Source: Spisula solida (taxonomy: Eukaryota > Mollusca > Bivalvia > Venerida > Mactridae). Taken from it: a stretch of 64,000 bases of DNA. A program made the translations under genes and the position numbers. Where the stretch lies: NCBI GenBank assembly GCA_947247005.1, contig OX365946.1, positions 3,046,453-3,110,452 of the forward strand, in the 5' to 3' direction. Positions 22,561-33,388 of this stretch are shown piece by piece. Position 1 is the stretch's first letter, and the number at the start of each line of letters is the position of its first letter. Below the pieces are notes generated by a model that was not told where the DNA came from, ran no database searches, and saw only the letters and a program-made list of their open reading frames with translations.

Positions 22561-23371
22561 ACAAGTAGATCTACACAATATTTAAATAATCCGTTTTGCT
22601 GGATCCATTCATAGTCTTAACAATCAGGGGGGATAAACACGTGACCATAATTGTAAACAAGATGGCGGCGTAGACGCTGAAATTCGCGTGTTTTGACTGT
22701 TTGTTCAAGGTGAGTAGGGATTTTAAACATCTTACTTACCCCATCATATGGTACTCAAAACGCGCTTTCCATCGGTGTATAGTATGCTTGTCTGCTATGC
22801 TTACTTTCTGAGAACATTAAGACCAAACTTTTGAATCGAGCGCAAGAAGCGATGGTGTATTTCACGCTATGGATCAATTTTAGTGTTTTTATGACAAATT
22901 CGCAGTTATGCGGAGTCTTTAATGCAAATTCTTAATAGAAATAGTTTATAATGTATGTCAGCACAAGTCAGTTGCTCTTATTTATCATATTTACGAGATT
23001 TGGCAATTTCGCATCAATTGGTGCATCCCACGCCGAATAAAACGGTGGTGCATCCCACGCGCTATTCACAAAACAATGGTGCATTTCACGCCGATATTTA
23101 TTTTATTGCGGAATTGATTCGTACTGCTCATATAAATTGTACGTGTATAAAGACAACATGGCAGCACATGAAAATAACGCCAAACGACGCCAAACGACCG
23201 ACTAAGTTGTCAGAGAACCAGAGGCAATTGAAATTAGACATCCAAAGCAAGATAAAAACTATATCCTTGATTGGAATATTTAAGTCGTGCTTTTGCCGAT
23301 AATAAACCATCGCAATACGACACAACAAATAATACTGTTGGAGACACATTAAACGTGTAAAGTCGGTTTAA

Positions 23372-24562
23372 GGTGAGTCGCGCCCTTTGCGCGACGTCAT
23401 ATAAAAAGTGTCGACTTCGCACCGATTTATATGAAATTTAGATGGCTAAAAGTACAAAATCTGTAGTTTCCGACGATATATTTAAAAAAAAAATATTTAA
23501 GAATTTTATAATTATTTAACGTCCTGTACGGGTATGGCGGCGTTAGAGCGTGTTGAAGGTTTTATCAAGCGTCGGGTGTATACACTTATCGATCGCTTTA
23601 TAAAGGTAATCATTGGAAAGCCCAGCTCACGGCCTTTAACGTTAATATAAATTAAACTGTCAATACAGCACAACGCGGTGCATTTTAATTGCGACTGAGT
23701 GCCGTTTTTCGTTGTTTTTATAACGTCAGTACGCTAACGTTATATCAATGTCATGCACCATTTTGCACGGTGACCCCATAATTTTATTATATTAAAACAC
23801 TGCTGAATTATTTCTCTTTCCATCGACGTAAACATATCAAGGGGTCTCACCGCAAAATGTTGACCAAAAATCGACTTGAAATGAAAATTAACGCTATATT
23901 TTACGTCGTTTTTTGAGCGACGTCGTGATAATTATGCGTCGTTTTACGCTGTTTTAATAACGCCACGGGTCTGACGTTATATCAATTTTATGCAAGTACG
24001 GTGACGCTATAATTTTATTATATTAAGACACTGCTGGATAATTTCTCCATCAATCGATGTACAAATATTAAGGGGTCTCACCGCGAAATGTTGACCAAAA
24101 ATCGACGTGAAAAGAAAATTTATGCTATATTTTACGTCATTTTTTGCGACGTTTTGACGTTGTGAGTCTGTTTAGAAACCACGCCGATGTGCTACAGAGA
24201 TACGAGTGAACCGACTTGTATGATTATGGAGATGGCACTATATTTCCTTTCGTATCGCGGCGTGCTGTATTGACAGATTAATTTATATTCACGTTAAAGG
24301 CCATGAGCGGGGCTTTCCATTGATTACCTTCATAAAGCGATCGATAAGTGTATACATAGACGCTTGACAAAACCTTCAAAACGCGCTAACGTCGCCATAC
24401 CCGTACAGGACGTTAAATAATTATAAAATTCTTCAATATATTTTTTTAAAAAATATATCGTCGGAAACTACAGATTTTGTACTTTTAGCCATCAAAATTT
24501 CATATAAATCGGTGCGAAGTCGACAATTTTTATATGACGTCGCGCAAAGGGCGCGACTCACC
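23372..24562. mobile_element. 1191-bp inner element with 315-bp TIRs and TTAA target duplication
   Basis: The ends GGTGAGTCGCGCCCTTTGCG and CGCAAAGGGCGCGACTCACC are inverted repeats extending about 315 bp inwards (to about 23690 and from about 24245). TTAA flanks both ends (23368-23371 and 24563-24566), as for piggyBac/Kolobok-type elements. The centre holds a direct duplication of about 220 bp. No transposase is encoded. Confidence 0.82.
23717..24160. repeat. Direct duplication of about 220 bp inside the inner element
   Basis: Two diverged tandem units (about 23717-23930 and 23935-24160) share ACGTTATATCAAT, ATAATTTTATTATATTAA, GGGGTCTCACCGC and AAATGTTGACCAAAAATCGA blocks in the same order. 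Confidence 0.65.
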
Positions 24563-26507
24563 TTAAGCTTTAGTAGCAGCCACCAGATCGCCTCGCATCA
24601 GCACTCTCAAATCAAATACTGCAACAATCAAAGCACCGAGAGTACAGTTGGGAGGCGATCTGGTTGCTGCTACTAAAGCTTAAACCGACTTTACACGTTT
24701 AATGTTCGTTTTCTTACTGCCGATCTTGTCTTGAATGTCAAAATAGGCATAAGTGACTATATAGGCATGTTGGGTATCTAAATAATTGTTAAAAGGTGCA
24801 TATTAATTTATATGTAATACGTGTATTAAATGCGTATATCAAAAGTAGCTTTAAAATAATACTACGCGCCTATTTATCAGATTCTACAATACCGTCTTGT
24901 AATCACTTCCCTCACAGCGTGAGACAGTCTATAGAAAGCGGCTAGCTAGTACAGCGACACCATATGATTGCATAACAGTACTTTGCAGACCGTATACGAT
25001 TCATTGATAAAACCATCACTTGACCGTAGTCTGAAGTTTCTAAAAATAACTTTACAGCCGGGACATTTGATGAACACGTCATTTTCGTACTGTGAAACAA
25101 GTTCGGTATCGGCCGGTGTAGTGATTTTTTTGCAAAAATATCGATTTAACGAACAGTTTCACTATAATTTTTGATCTTAGAATAAACAAATTTTGCTGAT
25201 TGGCTTAAATCAGTAAAAACATTTGGGGAAACATATGTAGCAGTATTAGCAATGTTGACAGTTTCTGGAACTACTTGAATGCGGATTCACATAGCAGCCT
25301 AATGCGGTTAATTTTGTATTAAGAAATGGACAATGGTAGTAATGAGAGGCTTAAACGCCTCCCAAAAATTAAATGTAAGTTATGCGCATTTTCAATGTAT
25401 GTGATCAACTGTGGCGATTGACATTAGCCTTGCTGAAAAACAGGCGACCACAACATATGTACGGCGCCGCACCATTGTGGCGCCTCTCGTGATCTCTTAG
25501 ACCTGATGTGCTTCTAAACATTTTCCCACACACCCTGCATAGTCTGGCTGTTTCCATGTCTTCTATTCAGGAAATACTACAAATATTATAAACAATAATG
25601 TAGGTACAGTCACATACTAAGAAATACAGTTCCTGTGTATTATTTAGGCCTACTCATATATGCTCAAAACCTGCACGTTTTATTGTTGTTCCGTTGTAGA
25701 ACATTCCGGTACAATATATTTAACATATCCATATAACAAATAAAAACGCGTAACAGTTTACCTTTGTTCAAACAAAACATTGCTAAAGAGAAATCAATTA
25801 TGCGAAACCGATATAATAGAATCTTTAAATGACGTGGGATGCACCATCGTTTTATTCGGCGTGGGATGCACCAATTGATGCGAAATTGCCAAATCTCGTA
25901 AATATGATAAATAAGAGCAACTGACTTGTGCTGACATACATTATAAACTATTTCTATTAAGAATTTGCATTAAAGACTCCGCATAACTGCGAATTTGTCA
26001 TAAAAACACTAAAATTGATCCATAGCGTGAAATACACCATCGCTTCTTGCGCTCGATTCAAAAGTTTGGTCTTAATGTTCTCAGAAAGTAAACAAAGCAG
26101 ACAAGCATACTATACACCGATGGAAAGCGCGTTTTGAGTACCATATGATGGGGTAAGTAAGATGTTTAAAATCCCTACTCACCTTGAACAAACAGCCAAA
26201 ACACGCGAATTTCAGCGTCTACGCCGCCATCTTGTTTACAATTATGGTCACGTGTTTATCCCCCCTGACAATTGTTGTAAACAATTTAAAGTAAGATTGA
26301 TGACTTAGAAAAGTCTAGTAGCGCAGTCTTTTCTCTGAAACTTATGTTGGACAATCTTAATTTAAGAATTTTTTACCTTGCTACTAAATAAAAAGCGTGT
26401 ATTTTATTTAAAGTAATTTATAGTGAATTTCGAACCAATGTGAAACAATCGTTTAATATTAATAGGTATGTAGCAGCTTTGTCAACTATGACACGAAAAC
26501 TGCAAAA

Positions 26508-26690
26508 TGATTATATTAAGTCAGACAGGGAAGGCAGCACTCAACTTAACCAGCCGAGCACAGAAAACATTAAAAACACACAAAGCACAATACCCAACTA
26601 AACAAGCGCAGATCCGCCCAAGTCCAAGCTGTCGAAAAGTATAATAAATTATAACTAGCTGAATGACCAAGTTTCCACAGCAAAAGGACT
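26508..26690 (-). mobile_element. Short 3'-end copy of the RT retroelement family
   Basis: The inverted complement of the family 3' terminus begins at TTATATTAAGTCAGACAGGG and runs to GTTTCCACAGCAAAAGGAC, matching copies B-D. It is severely 5'-truncated. Confidence 0.7.
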
Positions 26691-27100
26691 ATAAACCCCA
26701 ACATTGTTAATTTGATCAAACTACATTTTCTGTTAAATAATAAGTGGCCTTAGATGAATTTAATATCAAAAATCATTTATCATGAATACTAAAATTAACA
26801 TCAAATCATACACATTATGATGGCAATGGAGAACGGATGCGATAAACGTTTTGATTAATTAAAGTTACATAAATGTTTATTGTTTATTTATACACATATC
26901 AGTACCGTTATCCGTGTGGTCATACCACGTGGTTTTTGACGTAATATCTGGTCGCATGAGAAAATCTGCCAACTCAAAGTTACAAACATGAGTTTAAGTA
27001 TTTCATCCGGCAGTTGAGTAGGTTGGAAATTACTCCACTATTATATTACAAAATGTTCTAAGCTCAACATAAATAGGTCCAATGTTACTTACACTTTCAG

Positions 27101-27278
27101 TATATCCACTACGTATAACTGGTACTCGCCTAGTAGGAGGTCCATCGCCAAATGTTGGCTTGCTTGAACTTAAACATGACACCGTTTGGGGAACAGTCTG
27201 CTATAGTCCTTCTTCAAGCAGTAGCAGTGACATAAACTACAATGATGCTGAGACATTTTGCAACATGCTTGGATTGAG
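27101..27278 (+). CDS. Exon 7: SRCR domain 3, first half
   Basis: Phase 1 in, phase 2 out (donor GTTCGA, unusual). LRITGTRLVGG, DTVWGTVCYS, then a serine run (SPSSSSSSD) and NDAETFCNMLGL. The Ser-rich insertion after the first cysteine lengthens the domain by about 7 residues compared with its siblings. Confidence 0.84.
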
Positions 27279-27905
27279 GTTCGATGTCTCTATTATTCTT
27301 TAAATCAATTTAGTTCATAGTGTCTCAAAATAGAGTAATGCTTGCTGGAAATGTAGTACGTGTTACAAACTTACCATTAAAACATTTGATTGATATCAAT
27401 AGTTAAATGTCTTTCTATAATATTTTTAATATACAACACAGCTATGAAAAAGTTTGTGATGACGTTAGCATAAGCGTCAGTCGGATATGACGTTTCGTAA
27501 TCTATAAACTGATTTTTGAATTATGACGTTGCAAGTCAGCTGAATACGATGGTCATGTGTTTCCTGTATTTCATTCGTATTCTGTTCCGCGCACATTACT
27601 CTCTGGTCAAATATGTTGACACACATAACATCATGTATGCAACTGTAGGGTTATTAAAATACTTTGTTGTAACTATGTTGAGCCAAACTTACTTATGGTG
27701 GTGTGATTGTGTAGCTACTTGTGTCGCATTGTGTTTTATTCATTTCTTTTATTTTTGTGTTTTGTCCTTGAGATTTGTGTATTTTTGTGCCATTCGTGAT
27801 CTTCTTATTATTAAATAATTATATATTTTGTACTTGCGTATCCATTAGCTCAAACCACTTTAGGTACCATATTTACTACATTATTATGAATTTAATTGAT
27901 TTCAG

Positions 27906-28063
27906 TGTAACAAAATATTACCAATCCGAAGGAACATTACCAATTCTTTTTGGAAATATTATTTGTGACGATGCGTATGATCACATAAATCAATGCACAA
28001 GATACTACCAACCGTACAAACGCTATTGCAACATCTGGGGCCAGCTTTCATTGATTTGTACAG
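27906..28063 (+). CDS. Exon 8: SRCR domain 3, second half
   Basis: Phase 2 in, phase 1 out. SEGTLPILFGNIICDD, HINQCTRYY, RYCNIWGQLSLICTG give the four expected cysteines. A retroelement copy starts about 35 bp beyond the donor. Confidence 0.85.
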
Positions 28064-28099
28064 GTAAGTCACATGTTAATTCAACCGAGAAAACAGGTC

Positions 28100-28966
28100 T
28101 GTGAAGCCCTTATTTTTCTTCTTGACAACATTTTTGTAAGGCTGGGCAATACCATTTATAGACAAATTATCGGTATTCCTATGGGAACTAATTGTGCACC
28201 TCTTGTCGCAGATCTGTTTTTATATTGTTATGAACGCGATTTCATGTTAAAATTGTCTCCCGAACACCAATCTGAGGAAATTACAGCGTTCAATAATACG
28301 TCCCGATACCTTGATGACATTTTAAATATTGACAATCCTTACTTTTCTAATAAGATCGTAGAAATTTACCCAGCCGAATTAACACTAAATAAAGCTAATT
28401 CATCTGATACACGCGCATCATTCCTAGACCTTGACCTTGCTATAGAAGCAGGTCAAATTGTTAGTAAAATTTACGACAAGAGAGATGATTTTAACTTCGA
28501 TATTGTAAATTACCCACACTTGGATGGAGATATTCCACGGTCAACTTCATATGGTGTTTACGCTTCTCAATTAATCCGTTTTGCTAGAGCTTGCTCTCGG
28601 GTGGAGGACTTTAATACTCGAAATCTTTGTATTACTAATAAGTTACTGCAACAAGGCTATCGCTTCCATAAACTTCGTAAAACGTTTGCAAAATTCTATA
28701 GGCGTAATTCAGATCTCATTTCTAAATATGGTACTAATTTAAAGACACTTCTGCGACAAGGTCTGTCTCAGCCTGAATTTTATGGTGATGTGCTTTACAA
28801 ATTTCGAAGGATTCTGGGTCATAGCCACTTTCATGATGTGTTTCTCAATATCATAAAACGTTTTCTGAGTAGAGGATATGACCCTTTAATTTTGCAACGG
28901 ACTGCATGCTTAGCAGTGGGTCCATCTACAGCTCACCGCTATGCTTCTTATTTCATTGTGCGATGA
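28100..28966 (+). pseudogene. Reverse transcriptase fragment of copy B
   Basis: About 290 codons remain. RT motif B is GIPMGTNCAPLVADLF and motif C is RYLDDIL with both aspartates. They are followed by FLDLDL, YDKRDDFNFDIVNYP and YGVYASQLIRFARAC. A C-terminal domain follows (KYGTNLKTLLRQGLSQPEF, then AVGPSTAHRYASYF). The fingers part and motif A are missing because of 5' truncation. The FLDL-YDKRDDF arrangement after YLDD is reminiscent of Penelope-like RTs, but the lineage is inferred. A TGA ends it where copy C reads TGG and continues 11 codons. Confidence 0.75.
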
Positions 28967-30077
28967 CCGGAAAATATACAGACTCTATGATATGCCTAAC
29001 CTCAAGCCTTTGTGGACGGCTGGCATTGATGCCTGTCTGTTACATTGTCTTGTCGTACCCTTAAATGTTTTGCTCTCTTGTTGCTCTGACTTCTGATAGG
29101 TCATTGAGTACTTTCTGTGCTACTCGATGGTTGTATTTTATATAATGTTTCATGTTTTACATTCTTTTATTACCGGTCACTGTGGCCTTTTTGTTAGGGG
29201 GCATTACATGGCGGGAAACATTTATTTACACTGTCCTGTTCTATAAGGTTGTCTATTGGGTAAGTGTGAGGTTTGGTGCACTGTAAAACGTTTAAGCCCC
29301 CAGTGACAAGTGTTACTGTCCGTTCCAAGGCGGAAGCCCTTTAGTCAACCTTCCTCTGTGTATGTACTGTCCACTTTATAGTATAATTGGAAAAAATACA
29401 AAAATATTTGGCCACTGTGCCTTTTGTTAAACTTTATTAATTTTGTATGTGCCATTCTGCAATTGCGTTGTCCAGCACAAGGCTGCTTCGTATCTTTCAA
29501 ATTGCATATACTCAGTGTATGTTGTGGATTGTCCTTGTGGTGTATGTTTTGTCCGGTTGTTAATTTCTTACCAACTGGCTCTTGTTCCGTTTTGGTTTGA
29601 CTGGCTTAAGCAGCAGACTTTCGGAATTAGATGCCCGGTTTTGTATTACATGTTCCTGTGCTAGTTTTTTATGTATGTTCCGCGCCTTTTCGAGTGAAGT
29701 TGTATATTTTCTGTGCCTTTTTGTTCTCGCGTGTCCCGCGGTTTCTGTTGGGGTCGGTGCTACTTCCGGTAGTTTCGTATTTTGTTTAATTATTATAATA
29801 TGGGTTTGTATCTGGATTTAAACGCCAATTCCGTTTATAATCGAGTTTTTCATTTTTAAATAATCGATAATATGCCATAATTTCTCAGTATTTAATTTTT
29901 TGACCGGGGCCAAAAGGAGCTAGGAGTTAACTATTTATTCGTATTTGCCGGTTGTCCTCTTACTATTTCGTCCCAGCGGTTCGCATCCTACCGGGTTCGT
30001 TCATGAGTCTATGTACAGCTGTGGAGTTATGGATGTAGTGTTCTGTCCCTTGAGGTCATTTATTGTAGTTTTAAGTC

Positions 30078-30104
30078 CCCTACCGGTTTTTGACCGGAGG
30101 GGAC
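30078..30104 (+). other. Conserved hairpin in the retroelement 3' region (copy B)
   Basis: GTCCCCTACCGGTTTTTGAC followed by CGGAGGGGAC can pair as a 10-12-bp stem with a small loop. Equivalent sequence is kept in copy C (about 45710-45738), copy D (about 50252-50280, minus) and in shortened form in copy A (about 18128-18150). It may be an RNA recognition structure of the element. Confidence 0.5.
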
Positions 30105-30949
30105 TATTGGTTACACTGTCCTGGTAAGTTGGTAAGTTGAGTGCTGCCTTCCCTGTCTGACTTAATATACTCTTTTTGTTGATATGGCAACATACATATT
30201 GACAATGGCTTTACACCGGTGGGGGACTTCTGTATTGCTTGCAATTCAGTACGTCATATCTCGATTTGTTCAATTACGTCATTTTACTTAATGAAACTGG
30301 GTCACTCGTTTTTAGGTTTTCAGATTTTTTGTTGCTGAAATCGGGCCTTTCAACGTTTTAATACTGTTACTTAACTTTTAGACTGTAGGCTGCTAAAACT
30401 ATGTAGTTCAGCAGTTTTACTGTTGTTACTAGGTCATTCAGCGTGGGCTTTCTGCCTTTTGTTTGCTGAATCTTTTTTATTCAGTTTTTAACAATGAGAC
30501 TAGGGGCGTTTAATTTTCTTGGTCGGTAGTGTGTTGGGCACTTCTTCATTTTAAGATTTCTTACAGCTAAAGCGGGGCAATATAGTCCTTTTGCTGTGGA
30601 AACTGGGTCTTTCAGCTTGTTAGTAGGTCATCCTACTATACGGGCCTTTCAACGTTTTAATACTGTTATTTAACTTTGAGACTAAAGGCTGCTATAACTA
30701 TGTAGTTCAGCAGTTTTACTGTTGTTACTAGGTCATTCAGCGTAGGCATTCCGCCTTTTGGTTGCTGTATCTTTTCTACTGGGTCATTCAGCTAGTTATA
30801 ATTTATTATACTTTTCGACAGCTTGGACTTGGGCGGATCTGCGCTTGTTTAGTTGGGCATTGTGCTTTGTGTGTTTTTAATGTTTTCTGTGCTCGGCTGG
30901 TTAAGTTGAGTGCTGCCTTCCCTGTCTGACTTAATATACTCTTTTTGGT

Positions 30950-31147
30950 ACCAGGGCATTCAGGTTTTTTATAGCTGAAACTAGGTCAATCATTTCTTTC
31001 GACAGTAGTTATTTTCATTGTGTCGTTCAGTTATGCGTTGGGCATTGTGTCGTGCAATTGTGGTTGGGGATGTTTTTATTTTTTCTGTGCTTATCTGGTC
31101 AAGTTGAGTGCTACATTCACTGTCCGATTTACTATTACCTTTTTGCA
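30950..31147 (+). repeat. Diverged 3'-end fragment of the same retroelement family
   Basis: Directly abutting copy B, this older fragment repeats the 3'-terminal theme (GTCAAGTTGAGTGCTACATT, CACTGTCCGATTTACTATTA). It has many substitutions. Confidence 0.55.
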
Positions 31148-31400
31148 TGTAGTTATCAGATGCCGTTCGTCCATTCGAGTTTTACGTTGTCTTCAATATT
31201 ACTCATGTTTGCATGTAATCCAATATGTATTTAAACGCATGACATAGTCACTACCTTGAAACCTTGACGTGGAATAACAAGTAGATTACTCCATATAACA
31301 ATATAACAAAATAGAATTATCATTCATTATGGTATTCAAGATGCCCCAGAAATAACGTTTTTATTGTAAATCTTTATTTCGTATTACAATTGTTTCATAG

Positions 31401-31556
31401 ACTGTGGACTTCTACCCGAGCCCAATGGAGTGATTGTCTCGGGTAAAGATTCGTTCGTTACAATACAATGCAATGAAGGTTACATACCAGAAGAGTACGT
31501 AGCTGAATGTTTGAATGATGGTACATGGGAACGGAACGATACTTGTATAGCAGATG
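31401..31556 (+). CDS. Exon 9: sushi/CCP domain 2
   Basis: A phase 1-1 exon with the full CCP pattern: DCGLLPEPNG, VTIQCNEGY, AECLNDGTWE, NDTCIAD. Four cysteines, G-Y and W are in place. Confidence 0.88.
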
Positions 31557-31904
31557 GTAAGTTAAAAAGTGTTTTATATAATAAAACACTGATCTGATTA
31601 TAATACTGGAATTAAAATGAAACACACAGGAATTCGTGAAAAAAACCTAATAACAAATCAACTAGGTAAGGCAGTACTCAATTTGAGGAGCAGAGCACGA
31701 AAGACAAAACAGACGGTACACATTGATAGCTATACATGCAATACGCGCATATAGTGTAATATCATGTCTTTATGAATGTATTTCTGACCCTTCTATTAAT
31801 AGTACAAGTGCATCTTAACTTGTTTTTTTACAACATGCCTGTCTGTTTTAAAGATGGAACTGTTGAGTAAACATGTAGCAGAAATGTCAAATGTACACTT
31901 GCAG

Positions 31905-32064
31905 GATATCCATTGAATATCACAGAACTAAGACTTGTTGATGGAGTAGGTGTATATGATGGTAGAGTAGAAGTCAATGTAAATGGGACATGGGGTACAA
32001 TGTGTGCTAAGAAGTTTGATCATACAGAAGCATCAACATTATGTCAACTGATTACTGGTCTGTC
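31905..32064 (+). CDS. Exon 10: SRCR domain 4, first half
   Basis: Phase 1 in, phase 2 out. [44 protein letters not shown] standard SRCR N-terminal half. Confidence 0.88.
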
Positions 32065-32254
32065 GTAAGTAACGTTACTATTAGTCCCTTTAACAAAACA
32101 GTGCTGGGGAATTATATAACCGTTTAATTATGTTCGCAAATAATTTTCAAACGTTCAAATAAAACTCATGGTAAAAATAGTAATACTTCCCTGTTATACC
32201 GATCCGAGCATAGCCTTTATTTGCCAGTCAGCTTTTTGCTTTATGACAGGCACA

Positions 32255-32338
32255 TGAGTGTCACCATTCGTATTTGAACCAGGGTCGCAAGATTAAACGA
32301 CAAACGCGCTAATCATTGAGCTACGGAGGCACACCATA
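32255..32338 (-). repeat. tRNA-derived SINE head in intron 10
   Basis: On the minus strand, TGCCTCCGTAGCTCAATGATTAG gives an A box and GGTTCAAATAC a good B box about 40 nt on, as in a tRNA-like pol III promoter. No intact cloverleaf with paired acceptor ends was verified, so it is called a SINE head. Confidence 0.45.
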
Positions 32339-32879
32339 ACTGTCCAATGCACACTAGCAAATGTGCTTTAATAATTATGAATATTGGTCAAAGAGAGTGT
32401 GTGGCAAACTAGTTTTTGGAAGACAAGTATTTGGTAATGATGAACAATAATACCCTATAAATGCCGCACTAAATAATCAAGGCCACCCAGCAATGAACTG
32501 AATCAATTCAAAAAGAAGAGGCTATATAATTAATGAGCGTCTATTAAAAATTGTAGATTTTAGACTACAGACGTACTCTTCGCTTGGATAATTGGTCTAA
32601 ATAAAAGGAATGATTCAATCTTAAAAAAAATAATACAATCAAATAACTTATTTAGTTCTGATTTTTAAATGAATACAGACTACATATAAAATGGTAATTG
32701 TCAACGTTTTTTGGGGTATGCGTCTACCTGTGAACGATCAACGTATTAAGTTTCAGGGTAATTGCGTAATATTGCCAATTAGAAGTGTGATTTTAATAAC
32801 TTTTTATGATGTGCTTGTTACTATTTAAACATAGATCTTCGCAACAATTTAATCGAATATTCATGAAAGAGACAAATTC

Positions 32880-33060
32880 GGTATTCTGTCACTTTTTGGA
32901 ACGAACACGCGCTTTCAACAGCCGAGCACTGAAAACATACAACAACACATACCACAATTACATAGTACAATGCCCAACACACGACTAAACGAGAAAAGGG
33001 GACTTAACCGCTAAAAGTCTTCAGTTTCAGCTGCCAAAATGTCGGCTGTCAAAGGCTGTA
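32880..33060 (-). repeat. Diverged retroelement 3'-end fragment in intron 10
   Basis: CAACAGCCGAGCACTGAAAAC, CACAATGCCCAAC-like and GCCGCTAAAAGTC-like blocks match the inverted 3' ends at 9785 and 57350. It is a separate, older branch of the same family. Confidence 0.45.
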
Positions 33061-33230
33061 ACATGTAACCAAGCCATCAATAGATAGATCCGGCTCGGAA
33101 TTGAATAAAGAATGCCGTGATGACGACAAAGGTCAAAACTAACTTCCACATAATCCATAATCATAGCATGATCATATCCAGATATGCTATAATGTTGTTT
33201 TGAAAGCATATTTTCTTGATTATTTCACAG

Positions 33231-33388
33231 TGCCAACCGATTCACGGACAGTTATTATAACGGGTACGTGGGTCCAATCTTTATAAGTGAATTAGATTGC
33301 AATGGTTCCGAAACATACATCAACCAATGCAAATACATTGTTAATCATTCGTGCAGTCATTCAGACGATGTAGCTGTTGTTTGTAACG
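33231..33388 (+). CDS. Exon 11: SRCR domain 4, second half
   Basis: Phase 2 in, phase 1 out. YVGPIFISELDCNGSE, INQCKY, SCSHSDDVAVVCNG. Canonical GPI and SHSDDVAVVC motifs. Confidence 0.88.

Larger units (their letters stand above)
23347..24704. repeat. Interrupted long hairpin (middle layer)
   Basis: The left arm starts CATTAAACGTGTAAAGTCGG at 23347. It is cut by the inner TTAA element, then resumes at 24567 with AAGCTTTAGTAGCAGCCACC through GATCGCCTC. The right arm runs from GGAGGCGATCTGG to CGTTTAATG at 24704. With the inner element and one TTAA removed, the arms form a hairpin of about 55 bp with a loop of about 55 nt. This shows the insertion order directly. Confidence 0.75.
22625..26267. 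mobile_element. 3.64-kb element with 435-bp terminal inverted repeats and ACAAT target duplication
   Basis: Left arm 22625-23058 and right arm 25833-26267 are near-identical inverted repeats. They begin CAGGGGGGATAAACACGTGA and are flanked on both sides by ACAAT (22620-22624 and 26268-26272). Each arm has GTGCATCCCACG-type iterations at its inner end. The interior holds two further nested inverted-repeat layers, listed separately. No transposase was recognised, so it is non-autonomous or a vehicle for nested insertions. The superfamily is unassigned. Confidence 0.82.
28100..30949 (+). mobile_element. RT retroelement family, copy B (with RT ORF)
   Basis: The longest copy, in intron 8 and 5'-truncated. 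It consists of a partial RT coding region (to 28966) and a non-coding 3' region of about 2 kb ending CTGTCTGACTTAATATACTC. The 3' region contains a conserved hairpin and two units of a 295-bp repeat. Copies A, C and D and several short 3' fragments lie in the same gene. All are truncated at variable 5' points and share one 3' end, the sign of target-primed reverse transcription. Confidence 0.8.

Noticed and set aside
22955..23302. Open frame of 115 codons at the left arm of the nested element
   Set aside because: It covers the TIR and iterated motif and shows no transposase or other domain signature; the right arm does not keep an equivalent frame.
27516..27818. 100-codon open frame between exons 7 and 8
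   Set aside because: It lies inside the intron splitting SRCR 3, hydrophobic by composition (T-rich DNA), with no homologous position in the other seven SRCR introns.
29443..29821. Overlapping open frames starting MFRFGLTGLSSRL, similar to frames in copies C (45218) and D (50584)
   Set aside because: They recur only because the retroelement copies share nucleotide sequence. Frames shift between copies and end at different points, with no sign of codon-level conservation, so they are treated as non-coding 3' region.
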